From positions 565,501-629,500 of the forward strand of contig NW_024881838.1 in the NCBI RefSeq assembly GCF_019059575.1: DNA of 64,000 nt, written 5' to 3'. This document shows, in pieces, positions 33,551 to 54,242 of this stretch. The notes under the pieces were generated by a model. The model saw only the letters and a program-made list of their open reading frames with translations, did not search any database and was not told where the DNA came from. How positions within the stretch are numbered: the first letter of the stretch is position 1; each line of letters opens with the position of its first letter. The stretch is from Amphibalanus amphitrite. Its lineage: Eukaryota; Arthropoda; Thecostraca; Balanomorpha; Balanidae. The position numbers were made by a program, and so were the translations under genes.

Positions 33551-36500
33551 ATGCGTCTGTGCGGCTGTCGGCTACGCCGGAGCACGGCCCTTCTGCTGGC
33601 CGTGCTCGGCGTGGCCGCCGTGCTCTACGTCCGCTACATGCAGCAGGAGGTGGAGCTGACCGACCCCGACCCGGACGTGGTCAGGATTATTAGGTGAGTC
33701 GACGTGGCCAGGTCACTGAATGGGTCACTTCAGATAGTCTCCTCGGTTAGATCATCTCGGCTTGGTCACTGACTGGGTCACGCTAGGTCACTGGCTGGGT
33801 CACCTGGACTCTAGCTGAGTCACCTGCCCCTATTTGCATTGGCTACGTCACCTCTACCAGGTCCTTTAGTTAACCACGGCTAGGTCACATCTACGAAAAA
33901 ACATCGAATGGGTCTACTCGACTGTATCACTTTTGTTCGGTCAAGGCCCAGGGGTTGGTTCACAGGTCAGGGCGGTGGGCACTGATCTGTTCATGCTATT
34001 CGGTGCGTCGCCTGTATACTGCTGCATTTAGCTGATCTGACTCATCTTATCGCTTTGTTTCGCACAGGCAAAATAAAAACCAAAAGGAGTACATCAACCG
34101 GAAGGGCATCCACGTCGTGGTGGGCCACTACAAGGGCGACCCGCCTCCGGAGAACCTCACCCAAGGTCAGACTCCTCGGCACTCGCTCATACATGGGGAG
34201 GCGTGCGGGAACGCATGCAACAGCGTTAGCACGTAGTACGCCACTTATTTTTCGTTTCGCATCGATCGTATGGTTCTGGGCTCTGGCCATATTATTACCG
34301 CCGTATAACGTGATATTACGTATAACGTTTAAACTTTAAACCCATGTAACGTGATTAAAATGTTTAATGTTTTGCACAATGGCATGTCGCAAACTTGAAT
34401 AAATGTATGAACGTTTAGACCAAGTTACGACTTTCACAAGCACCTGCATAATGCATGATGTCGATAAGCGGCACTTCAAAAGTACACGACCGCAATGCTG
34501 ACGCCGTCTCTGTCTCTGACCAGCAGCTATTCTCAACACCAACGACTACCGCCCGGTGCCTGGCGAGGGCGAGAAGGGCATGCCGGTGGTGGTGCCGGCC
34601 CACCTGCTGGACAAGATGCGGAAGCTCTACCGCATCAACGAGTTCAACCTGGTGGCCTCCGACCGGATATCGGTGAACCGCTCACTGCCGGACGTCCGGC
34701 GCGCAGGGTCAGTGGTCCTATGGAGCTCAGTTCATACGTGTTGGATGCTCTGTATAGATTCTTGTTCGTATGCGGTAGTTGCTTATTAGTTACGGAGACT
34801 CGGGAGTTTGCATTCAGTAATTATTATTTCCGAGTTATTATATTAACTATTGCGTTTTCTTTCCTTTCCGAGTTATTATATTAACTATTGCGTTTTCTGT
34901 GCCCTCTTGTTTTCTGTACTTACAAGTTCTACACTAATGAAATGTGGCCCATGACCGACAGGATAAAGGTACCCATGCATTGTTCGTAAGCAACAATTAA
35001 CACGCATTTTCACTCTTTTCTCCCACAGATGCCAGGACAAGAAGTACGACCAAAGTAAGATGTCGGCTGCCTCCATCATCATCGTCTTCCACAACGAGGC
35101 GTGGTCGACGCTGCTGCGGACCATCCACAGCGCCATCAACCGCTCGCCGCGCGAGCTCCTGAAGGAAATCATTCTCGTCGACGATGCCAGCGAGCGCAGC
35201 TTCTTGGGACGGCCCCTGGACGAGTACGTGGCGCAGCTGTCCGTGCCCACTCGCGTGGTGCGCATTGAGGAGCGCACGGGGCTGATCCGCTCCCGGCTCA
35301 TGGGAGCTCAGGAGGCGTCCGGTGATGTCATCATCTTTCTGGATGCCCACTGCGAGTGCACGGAAGGTAGGTTACCAAACAGGCTCACGACGAGCCGGTG
35401 CTCCGTGAGTCCGTGCGGTCGGACCCGGTTGACGGAAGTGACTTTTGCGTGCCGTCCTTCAAACATTGTTGAGCTCGCGGGTTGCAGCTGCCACCGATCC
35501 GTTTGTGCTGCGCTTTTAGCTACGTTCAACAGGCTGGCTGGAGCCCGCTACTGCCCTGGTACTGTAACCCTGCAACAGGCCTTGTAGTAGCCACTCTGCT
35601 TGCCGGCAGGCTGGCTGGAGCCTTTGCTGCCCTGTTACGGTAGCCTGTCCTATAGTTAACACTGTCCAATCCGACAGGCTGGCTGGAGCCGCTGCTGGCG
35701 CGGATCGCCGAGAGCCCCACCTCCGTGGTCTGTCCCGTGATCGACATCATCAACGACGATTCATTCGCCTACACACGCAGCTTCGAGCTGCACTGGGGCG
35801 GCTTCAACTGGCAGCTGCATTTCCGCTGGTTCACACTGGGCGAGCGCGAGATCCAGGCCCGAAGGAAGGACAACACCGCGCCGTTCAGGTTGGTAAAGGG
35901 GACACTGAGTCACTGACTAAAAAAGGTCTGCTGACTTAACTTGGTATCGGGAGTGTCGGGAAGGGTACTACCCTCGGGTGGCTTGGGCTACTTTACATAC
36001 GAAGCCTACTTGCCAGTCAGCTTGCATTGCATGGCCGTCCGTGTCTGTCGGCTCGTCTGTCATTCGAGATTCTAACAGTCTGTATCGTTATCCAGTCAGT
36101 TTGTTACTTTGTCCGTGCCGCTGACGGATTCTCCATCAGTTTATACCGTTCATCCGCCTGGCTGAGGATTTGTCCATCAGTCTGTGCCGTTTGTCAGTCT
36201 TTCTGACGGTTTATCCGTTTTTTTTTTTTCCACAGGACACCGGCAATGGCCGGTGGGCTGTTCGCGATAAACCGGGACTTTTTCTACCAGTCCGGGTCCT
36301 ACGACCGGGACATGGACATCTGGGGAGGCGAGAACATCGAGATGTCGCTCCGGGTGAGTTGCTACAGCTCACAAATGACGATTCGCCATTGAAATGTGTA
36401 CCTACTGTTGAGGCGAGGTGAAATAGGGTGTCCGTATTACACTCTAAATGCATGTCACCTTTGGTTGGAAGTTGTAAAACCGTTCGCTCATAACAGAAAA

Positions 36501-37816
36501 GGGTTTTATTTGGCTTTGGACGTGCCTTAGACCATGGCACTACAGCGACAGAGTCCTCAGGCCACTACCAGGGATAGCGGTGGTAGTAAGCCCCGTGCTC
36601 CCGAGCGCCGTTGGTGACCAATAAATGGCCCACAGGTATGGATGTGCGGAGGCAGCGTGGAAATACACCCCTGCTCGCACGTCGGACACATCTTCCGCAA
36701 GAACTCGCCGTACACGTTTCCCCGCAAAGGAGGCGTGGGAGGCGTGCTGCACCACAACCTGGCCCGCGTGGCCACCGTCTGGATGGAGAAGTGGGCCGAC
36801 TTCTTCTTCAAGGTGAACCCAGGTCAGTGGCGCACGGTTCTAGTGGGGTGTGTCGTGTACTGAGGTGAGTGTATCGATCTCATTCGCTCTCCACAACAAA
36901 CCCAGCTGTAGCATCAATGAAGACAGAGTCTGTGATTGGGATGCTGGCTTGCATGGACGAGATTGATGTGACCAATGACGATGTAATTTGTCAACAATGC
37001 TTCCATTAGACCACATTTATAATATTTCCTGGCTCCCTTCCTCAGAGGCCGCTAAGATGAAGGACACCACTCAGGTCAGCCACCGGATGATGGTGAAGAA
37101 GAGGATGAACTGCAACAACTTCAAGTGGTTCCTCGACAACATCTGGCCGGAACACTTCTTCCCCGACGATGACCGCTTCTTCGGCAAGGTATGTGTGTAC
37201 TCAACACATCACCTATCCGTACATAAATGTCGTTCATTCCATTGGTCTCGGCAGCAGTCAGATGAGGATATGTTGCTACTAGCCGGATAACGAGCGGCTG
37301 TCGATCTCAAGCCGTTGTTTGTTCATTAGGGCTTTTGGCGCGCTGACTGCGGTGGTCATTTCGCGCCCAGATCTCAAGCCTCCGTCACTCACCCATGCCC
37401 TTCTCCGTTCCCAGATCCGTAACGACAAGCTGGAGCACTGCGTGCAGCGACCGTACGCCACGGGCACGGGCCAGCCGTCGGGGCCGGCCACCACCACCGA
37501 CTGCGCCTCCAACTGGTACACCCCCCAGCTGTTCGTCATGACCGTCGACGGCTTCATCATGACGGACGAGTCCGTGTGCCTGGACGTGCCGGACGGAGGC
37601 CGTGAGACGGCAGAGTCGCGGGTCCGGATCCACGGCTGCAGTCAGCTGTCGCGCCAGAAGTGGTTCCACGACTCCAGTACCAGTCAGCTGGTACACGTGG
37701 ACTCTCAGAAGTGTCTGGACCTGCCGACGGCGGCGAATCCGGAGAGCCTGGTGGTGCTGGCCTGTTCTGACGGTCCCAGTCAGAAGTGGACGCTGGAGGA
37801 GGTCCCGTGGACGTGA
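33551..37816 (+). CDS. polypeptide N-acetylgalactosaminyltransferase (GT27), complete
   Basis: Nine exons join in phase, giving 607 residues: 33551-33693, 34068-34165, 34524-34707, 35029-35366, 35678-35888, 36236-36353, 36636-36822, 37046-37188 and 37415-37816. Residues about 12-27 ([15 protein letters not shown]) form the type II Golgi membrane anchor after a short Arg-rich tail. The catalytic domain has VFHNEAW (161-167), LVDDAS (191-196), the metal-binding LDAHCEC with DxH at 247-249, and WGGENIE (354-360) in the Gal/GalNAc-T motif; H379 of CSHVGH is a likely third metal ligand. Exon 9 is the C-terminal R-type lectin domain with CLDVP, QKWFHD, CLDLP and QKWTL. The enzyme starts mucin-type O-glycosylation by adding GalNAc to Ser/Thr. 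All key residues are present. The subfamily was not settled. Confidence 0.95.
35531..35690 (+). repeat. three copies of the GALNT exon 5 acceptor edge
   Basis: CAGGCTGGCTGGAGCC occurs at about 35530, 35607 and 35675; the third is the true acceptor and exon start. The intervals are 77 and 68 bp. CTGCCCTG and a GTAACCCTG or GTAGCCTGT block follow copies 1 and 2, so whole units were duplicated. Copies 1 and 2 would start exons at 35533 and 35610, both out of frame. Confidence 0.85.
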
Positions 37817-38782
37817 GACGAAGGGATTCGAGATCAATAACGAAGGGTCCCGTGGACGTGAGGAGATGAATCTCAGGTCGTCATGAACAAAACACTATGC
37901 CTCAGAGGTGTGACGAGAACGTTAGACGTTTATCATACCAGCTGTGTGGCTAGACGATTTGACGAGAGAACGCTGAGCGTCTATCACAAACTGAGAACTG
38001 CATCTCAAGGATGTTACAAGACGCTGAACGTCTATCTGAGGAGAGATTTGCCCAGCGGACCCAGTGATACATTTCCGACCATTCCGTCCCTGTGATAGTG
38101 ATACTCGTGCCTGCAGGAGACTAACCATTACTCGGCTCGGAGAGCTGAAGGTGAACGCGTGAGTGAGCGATTTCGGGTGCCGGGAGACGAATTCTCACTC
38201 CCAAGTCAGTGCCGACATTTCATCTGTTCATAACATGCTCAGTGCGAGTGTTTCAGGCGAGCCCGTGATTGGTGACTTGCGATAACTCAATAACCACCTT
38301 TTCACGTGAAAAGGCGCGATAGGGAACGGATCGTTGCTATGTGGAGTGACTCGATGGGCAGCGATGGGCACCCGCTTGTGATCAAGGGTCGGACGGGGCG
38401 GACCCGATGGCACCACGGCCGCATATTGTCGGCCGTGTGCTGCCCAAGGCTCTATAGAAGTGCTGCCCTGACCGCGCCAGCCCCGCCACAGCGGCTAACC
38501 TACCGATACGTTTAACACTGACCAAAGCCGCCCGCGCGCAGGTCTCCTGGCGGGCCAGCGTTCAATTCGCGAGTGTTCCTAACCTCCTAACGTCTTCCGT
38601 CCAAGGACCAATAAGAGTATGCCGCTGCTGACTCGGTGGCAGAGGCTATTTATTACTACAGCTAATGTCTTGTTTTTATACTTGTTCTTCGTACCGAAAA
38701 TGTGCTGATGTTTTGTCATGACAAATATTTATACCTAACCGCACGATATTGTGTATCACAGACTGAATCAATATGAAATAAC
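37817..38782. other. 3' flank of the GalNAc-transferase gene
   Basis: The 3' untranslated region should begin here; a GAACG-TCTATC motif recurs at 37918-38035. No AATAAA is seen on the plus strand. The gene is convergent with the mbl locus, whose last poly(A) signal lies at the right-hand boundary. Confidence 0.5.
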
Positions 38783-38788
38783 TTTATT
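38783..38788 (-). other. poly(A) signal AATAAA for the downstream CCCH terminal exon
   Basis: AATAAA reads on the minus strand within an AT-rich stretch, about 1.8 kb after the stop codon at 40620. It is the first good signal after that stop. Confidence 0.5.
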
Positions 38789-40619
38789 CAGAGTTTATCA
38801 ATGAACAGAAAAATACAATTCTGGAGGGAAAAGTTACAAAACATGTGATAAACTGGTTTCCACACTTGCTTAGAACGAGTCTCTAATGCGGTGGAGTGAA
38901 TATCTCCTACGCTTTTGGTCTTTTCCGCACATCACAGTTAAAAAGTAACTCTGCACAACATTGGTAACACCTATATTAAACCTATACATTATACAACGTG
39001 GGCGGCCGGCCGGGGGCGGGGGCGCGGCGGCGCGGCCGGCGAGTATTGACCAGGTGCGGCGGCGGGCCGCTGCGCTTGTACTGTCCGGTTATGAAGCTGA
39101 GGGCCGCGCCACCGCGCCCGTCGCCGCCGCTCGGCGTCCAAATCAACGGCGGTGGAGAGACGGAGAGAGTAGGAGAGAGGGGAGGCGGGTGGACAGCCGG
39201 GACGGCGTTAGTGCCAGCGGGTCGGTGAGTGGCGGCAGGGACGCGGCTGCTAGCTGCGGAGACAGTCCAGGAGGCGGCGCCGACCGCCGCCGCCGCCGCC
39301 GCCCTCACACTATTGCACACGCGGCACCCGTATAGTGCCGCCGGCGGGGGGCGCGGCGCCGACCTAGGGCCGCGCCGGCCCGCGCGTCGGCGGCTCGACC
39401 TCACGGCGGCGGCGGCGGCGGCCGGCCCCGGCGCCGTCCGCGACCTACTCGAGAAGCGCTGGCTGTCCGAGCGCGGCGCCGGCGGCGGTTGTACCGCCCA
39501 CCGGCGCCGTCAGAGGGGGAGACGCGCGCGCCGGCACCGCGGCGTCAAACAATGAGGAGGCATGCAACACATACGGAGCGGCCGACCGAAGGGTGGCGCC
39601 TCGGGGGCGCCGGCGACTGCGGCCGCCACAGGGGCCGCCGCCGACGCCGACGCCCGTCTAATGCTAAGCGAAAGCGTGGCGAGCACGGCGCCACCCTGTG
39701 CGGGTGACGCCGCGTCGCGCAGCGGCCAACTAATCCTAGGTCTCTCACGGCGTGCTGAGGATATCTGGGTTTGGTGCGCACGGGTCGGCGGCCGGCCTGC
39801 GCTCGGTCGCTGCCCTCCCGGGTGCGATCAGATCGCGCGCGCCGTCTGCTGGCGCGCAGGCGGCGCCGTTTAGAACGGCTCGGCCTGGACCTGGGCCGCC
39901 GACCCGCCGCCCGGCGGCTGCCCGCGGCGGCGCCGTCCGCTGGGACAGCGCGCCTGCGGGCGCGGCCAGCCGCCGACCGGCGACCGCTATGGCACTGGCG
40001 AGGCGGCGGAGCCACCGGGCCGGCCGGCCGGCCGCGGCCAGGGCGGATGCGCGCGGCGGACGCGTCACAAAGCGAAGCGATTCTCCCCACCGTGCCGAAT
40101 AGACGCGCCCCGGGACGCGGCGTTGGCACCGGCCGCCGCGCACCAGCGCCGCGCCCCACGCACCCTGCTTCTCTGACTAGACCTATCCTTATAAATATGT
40201 ACAAACAGGCTGGCCGCTGGGCGGCGGGCCGGCCGGCGTCGCGGCGCCTCCGGCAGCGGCCGGGCCCGACGCGGCCGCGCGCCGTCCGGCCCCTCGCTCG
40301 TCCACCATCCAATACCCAAATATCCGCGCTCACTAGCTTAACACTCTTTTGAAGAGTTTCCAGTAAGGTACTTGTCTATACAAAAATGAGAACACTTTAA
40401 CATGAACTATCACTTAAAGTTCAAAGAGGGCATCCGGCTCGTGCAAGAGCACGAGCTGGCCGGGACGGAGCGGCGGCCGCCGCCACGGCCGGCCGCCGCC
40501 CCGCGCCCGCCCCACATAAGCGATTGTGTCGGATAGTTTGATTTGTTTCTGGCCGTCCGTGTCCGGCCGGCCGGCTGACTCGTCTACAGCACAGCGTTAG
40601 TAGTTTGATTTGGCGCCGC
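38789..40619 (-). other. GC-rich putative 3' untranslated region
   Basis: Between the stop at 40620-40622 and the poly(A) signal the sequence is very GC-rich from 39000 to 40300, dense in GGCCGG and GCC/GGC trinucleotides, including a GCC run near 39287-39301. Arg-rich open frames of up to 262 codons appear on both strands but overlap one another and lack any known domain. Confidence 0.45.
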
Positions 40620-41466
40620 TCAGAGCAGGTGCAGGCCGAGCGCGGCGGCCGAGGCGGCCGGCTCGCCCGGCCCGGCCGGCAGCACCGGCAGGTGGTAGTA
40701 CTTGCAGCGCGGCCGGGCGCACTTGCCGCGCACAGAGTCCCGGCACACCGTCACCTGGTTGCTGCTGGTGATCTCCACGTGGTCTGTGGGCACCGGGAGG
40801 GCCAGGTCAGCGGGCGAGGTCAGCGGGCGAGGTCAGCGGGCGAGGTCAGCGGGTGAGGTCAACGGGTGAGGTCAGCGGGCGAGGTCAGCGAGCGAGGTCA
40901 GCAGGGGTCAGAGGGCGAGGTCAGTACAGCGAACACACACCAACCACAAAGAGGACGACCGAAGGAGCTTCAGACAATCGGGATAAGGCACACATTGAGG
41001 AGAGTAGACACCGCACGGCCGAATGAGGGATTCGCTGCTCCAGATAAATGAAGCACACACTCACAACGGTCAGCGACAATTTTAGGGCAGCTCATGCACA
41101 GCGAAGCAGTTAACCGGCTGGGCTTTCCTCTTTGTTAAAATGACAGAGCATCATCAGAGCAACACTCGATAGTCGATAAAAAGGCATCTTCACGTAAATC
41201 AAAGCAACACTTGATATAGAGGCACCGTCACGAAACGAAGAAGTAAAATTAGTCCAAATACTAAGAACTACTACGCTCAATCGATCACAAGCGTTAGCTG
41301 CTAGTGAGACCCTCGCCGGCTGCCCCGAGCCCCGTCTGATCTCCGCTCTAGCCACAGTCACGCCAAACACGGCCCACGCACCTGGGACGTAGTGGACAAA
41401 TTTACAGGCAGGCCGAACGCAGGCTCCTTTCCTAAAATCTTGGCACACTGGAAGGTTGTCCAGCAA
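40620..41466 (-). CDS. second CCCH zinc-finger pair with its own stop; likely alternative mbl 3' exons
   Basis: Exon 41382-41466 (phase 0 start, acceptor TCTTACAG) reads LPVCQDFRKGACVRPACKFVH. Exon 40620-40783 (acceptor GCCCACAG) reads VTVCRDSVRGKCARPRCKYYH, then a Pro/Ala/Leu tail and TGA at 40620-40622. The join is phase 1 on both sides. Both fingers are C-X7-C-X4-C-X3-H. The pair is similar to mbl fingers 3-4 (VCREFQRGACK..., VTVCMDAVKGRC). The first exon starts in phase 0, as do all mbl exons here, so it could be spliced to mbl upstream exons in place of the usual C-terminus. It could also belong to a separate CCCH gene whose start I did not find. Confidence 0.7.
40804..40924. repeat. 13-bp AGGTCAGCGGGCG tandem array
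   Basis: About nine units at a strict 13-bp period from 40804, with a variant GGGTCA near the end. The array begins 20 bases upstream of the acceptor of exon 40620-40783. On the transcript strand each unit reads GCTGACCTCGCCC, which holds a branch-point-like CTGAC and pyrimidines. Confidence 0.9.
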
Positions 41467-42160
41467 CTGTAAGACAGAGACCGGTGAGCGGACGGTGCGC
41501 CGGCGCCGGCCGAGAGCATGTCAACATTGCAAGTGAGAGAGAGAGAAAGAGAGACAGAGGAGGCGGCGCGGCCGGCCCGGCCGGCGGCCGCGCGCCGCCG
41601 ACCGAGCCGACAGCGTGCCCGCGGCGCGGCGCGCGGCTCTCAATTACGGCGGCGTTATCGTTACTGGACAAATGTGACGGCCGCCCGCGCCATCGGCCTC
41701 AAACGCGCAGCTGCATTGTATTATCGTATATGACCGGCCAGCAATTGTTGTTGATAAGCGTCGTTACTTGTCACATGCTCAACTATGCATTCGATTTAGC
41801 CACAGTTTCAAAAACCTTTGACTTTGAGATAAGCAGCGAACAAAATTCAATACTGGCAAAAGAAAAGAACACACGAAAAGCAGTATAACGTCGGCCGCCG
41901 GGCCCATAAGCAGCGGGGTTGTCGGGCAAAAAGGATGGGAGAGGTTAATGGCGCACAAAATTTGCTTCCGTAATGACTTTCGAAATGTGATACAGTATGT
42001 AGGCAACCTGCTCCTTCGACGGAACAATTTAATAAATCGTACTGATCATAATGCAATTAATGCCTTTTCACAAAAGGTCTCTTTCAACTCCTTGGTCTGT
42101 GATATGGAAACTCATGCTGCTGTGCAGCATCAAATTAGGTATGTCAGTCACTTCTTGAAT

Positions 42161-42166
42161 TTTATT
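42161..42166 (-). other. candidate poly(A) signal for the main mbl C-terminal exon
   Basis: AATAAA reads on the minus strand 3.3 kb downstream of the stop at 45481. It is a plausible but unproven end. Confidence 0.3.
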
Positions 42167-42199
42167 TCAGCTCAGTTGATTTAGGATAAGTAGACAACA

Positions 42200-45100
42200 C
42201 GAAGAATTAGTATTGAAATCGAGGAAGAACGTTAGAGTAAAATACGTTTGAAGCCATGAATATGCTCTCCCACCGTCTGAGCTCGGCGGGCTGCGCCGCG
42301 GCGGCCGGTGGGGGCCGGCCGGGCTCCTCCGGGTCACGGGTCAGGTCAGAGGTCACGGCAGGACGCCGGCAGCTGAGGAAGGCACGGACGCTGAAGCGGG
42401 GACGGAGTAGGCGGGCGGCGGGCGCCGGAGGCCGGCGGGCGGGTCCGCCGGGGCGGGCGGGCGGAGTCAGGGCGCGGTCCGGCCGGTACGGGTCTGACTG
42501 ACTCGCGGCGCCAGCAGTGGGCGCCGCCGGAGAGGGGGGCGGCCGACCGCGCCCTGTACTCCGCAGCACAAGCGGGGCTGAAGCGGGCCCGGCGGCGGCG
42601 TGAGGTCGAACCGCCGCTCCATACTACCTGTCCCAGAGAGTCCGTGTATGTCACAGAGTGTGCGTTATTGCCTAGCGTCGGCAAGCCAGCCCAGCCAGCA
42701 TGCACGGGAGTTGAAGCCATGCCACGGGTCGGGAGACGCCGACCCGGTCACAGGCGTCCGGCCGCCGCAGCCAAAGAGACGCGCCAAGTGTGGCCGAGCG
42801 CGCGCGGCCGGCCGGCCGGCGGTGTCGATCAGGTGTCGGTGGAGTCAGGCCGTGGCCGACGGTCCACGGAGCAGTCAGCCGTGGTCATTCCGACGACAGG
42901 AGAAAGACAAAGAACAGAGAGAAAGAGAACAGAGAGAGAGAGAGAAAGAGACAGAGCGGGGTTGAGAGGGGAGAGAGCGGGAGATAGAGCAGAGCGCAGG
43001 TGTGACGGGGCGGCAGAGCGGCAGAGCGGCGGGGAGAGAGTGCAGGCGGAGTGACCAGCCAGGTCCGGCCGGTCGGTCGGACGGATGATTGTACGGACGG
43101 ACGGACGGACGGACGGTCGTGGCCAGCAGGAGAGCAGGAACGCAGGTCCGTGTTACGGGAAGAACATGGAAAAGCCAAAACAGAGAGAAATTAATGGTTG
43201 GTAAAATGACATCACATATGAAGCTGGGAAGCGGTTCGGACTACAAAAGCACCTTTCCCATCGTCCGTCATCACTTGTGGCCTCAAGCTTCTAAGATATT
43301 AGTGAAAAAAGAAGAGCCCAAAATTGGGTACGGTACCATTTATAACACGACTTTGACTAATACAAACATAGAAATACACACTGAGAGTGTGGACAAACAG
43401 CAAGTACACAGTTCATCGTGCAAGCCAGCAAGCGGATTGCTCAGCGACACGAGCCGTATCTTACAACGCCATCTACGAGGCAATCCGCTAACTGCGAGTT
43501 GTGCAGTCTGCCGCCCGTGGTGCACACACTGGGAGCCACGCGCGAACGAGAGGCGGCAAGCAGAGAGCGGCGCCGGCGGCGAGCGGCCGGTGGCGCGCCC
43601 GGCGGCGGCAGCTGCGCCGCGGACACCAGCACACCGCAGCTGGTGGAGCTCGGTGGAGCCGAGAGTCCGTCAGGACGGTGAGCAGGTGAGCTGGCCGCTT
43701 TGGTGGGCCGGTGTCCGCGGCGCGGCCGCCAGTCAGCGGGGTCGGAGGTCTGTCAGGCAGCGAGAAAGTCAGCTGGGAGTTCAACAACTAGAAAGTCAGC
43801 TCAGGGTCCAAAGTCAGAGAGCCAGTATCAGTCAGTCCAATGTCCATTAGTCAGTCCAAGGTCCATCAGTCACTCCAGAGTCCAGGGTTTGTTAGTCAAG
43901 GGTCTAGGGTCTGTCAGTGAGGGAGTCTGGGATTGATCAGTCACACATTGTCCGTCATCGTACAGACAGAGGTAGTGACGGAATCGGACAGAAAACTGGC
44001 TGTGCGTCTGTCAGTCATCCAGTCAAAAATTATCCCAGTCCAACATCCAGACACGTCAGTAATTCCCATGGTCAGCAAGTGATTCCCCAGCCATTCATCT
44101 AATCATTCCCCAGTCAGCAAGTGATGACTCCATCCAGTCAGCGATACCTGAAGCGCGTCAGTCAGTGGAGCGGTTGGACGTTAGTCACTGCCGGCCGGGC
44201 GCGTTGAACGCAGCGTGCTAGTTAGATCGGGGGAGGGTGGCGCGTACGTTGGACGGTCGTTTTAGATGCGCTCACATGCACCAGAGGCGGCCGGACCGAC
44301 CCCAAGTCACCGCAGTCATTCAAGCCGGCCGCACACGGAAAGATAGACACAACACAGGCCACCGCACGGCCCAATCGAAGCCAGCCGCCAGAGATCCACA
44401 CCTTAGTACAGAGCGGCGCGCGCCGGGCCGCGGGCCGCCGGGGCGGGCCGCGGGACTCGGCCGCGGCGGCCCGCGACCGCGCAGCGCCGCCCTCCCGCCG
44501 CACACAGTACAACAGCCAATGCACGCGAGCGACCGACACACGGCGGGCGGCAGCACAGTCGGCGCGGCCGAGCCACACGGCCCGCAAGCTCTCTGTCTGG
44601 TCTCCCTCTCCAGTTTGGCACCGAAACTGTGACCTCTCGGCGGATACTAAGTACGCGGCCGACGCGAGTCGACCCAACAAACAGCGAACGCGCGCGCGCG
44701 CGCAGCGGATATGGCGGCGGCCGGTCGCGGCGCGGCGCATCACAGGCAGCGGGCGCGCGGCCCAGCACAGCGGCTAGCTCTACCACCCTCTCCCCAGCCC
44801 AGCCAGCGCGACGGCACGCAGCTCGCTGCCACCGTCCGAGCAGCTACTGGAACGACACTACACGTTTAGAAACAGGACAGCTCAAAAATATGGCCAGGGA
44901 CGCGTGCCGAATGGGCAGTCACTGTGAATTTTTACAGACAGTTGAACTGTCAGACTGTGGAGCAGACCAGTGACAATCACCAGCTCGACTACGTTAACAC
45001 ACAAGCACAAACCTGTCCAGTACCGCCATCATATGGCACAAAAAGAAATCCAAGCTTACCGTAACTAACACCTAGACAGGGTGATATGCAAAGCACGATT

Positions 45101-45480
45101 CATTCATATCGAACAAATACCCTAGGCTTGACACAGTCCGATCCGTTCGATATGTTAAAGAAAATACCGAAAACGGCGGCCTCCAGAGACCGGCACAACT
45201 TGCAATTTAAGCTCTCTGTTTGTGTCTGTATTCTACGTCTGCCCTGTCGGCTCACTCGTCACTATCACAGCTGACTCGGCGGCGCTCGCAGCCGCCCACA
45301 ACCGAGACCAGCATGACGATCACAGGATGGCGACCGGAGCGGCGCAGCCTCCGCCGCCCGGCCGCGCGTCAGCCAGCCAGCTCTGCCCCGGACCGGTCAG
45401 AATGTGCGCAGTGGATAGGCTGAGACCGTGTGCGTGCTGAAAGAACGAATCTCTCTCTCGGTCCACCACAGCCGGACCGC
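42200..45480 (-). other. mbl 3' untranslated region or intron; no exon recognised
   Basis: GC-rich sequence with a (GGAC)n run at 43094-43116, a GA-rich patch at 42900-42980 and, at 43750-44130, degenerate GTCAGTCCA repeats. No domain-bearing frame was seen on either strand. Confidence 0.4.

Positions 45481-54242
<8,762 letters not shown>

Noticed and set aside
39545..40333. 262-codon Arg-rich minus-strand frame
   Set aside because: Very GC-rich DNA where stop codons are rare; overlapping frames of similar length exist on both strands and nothing resembles a known protein.
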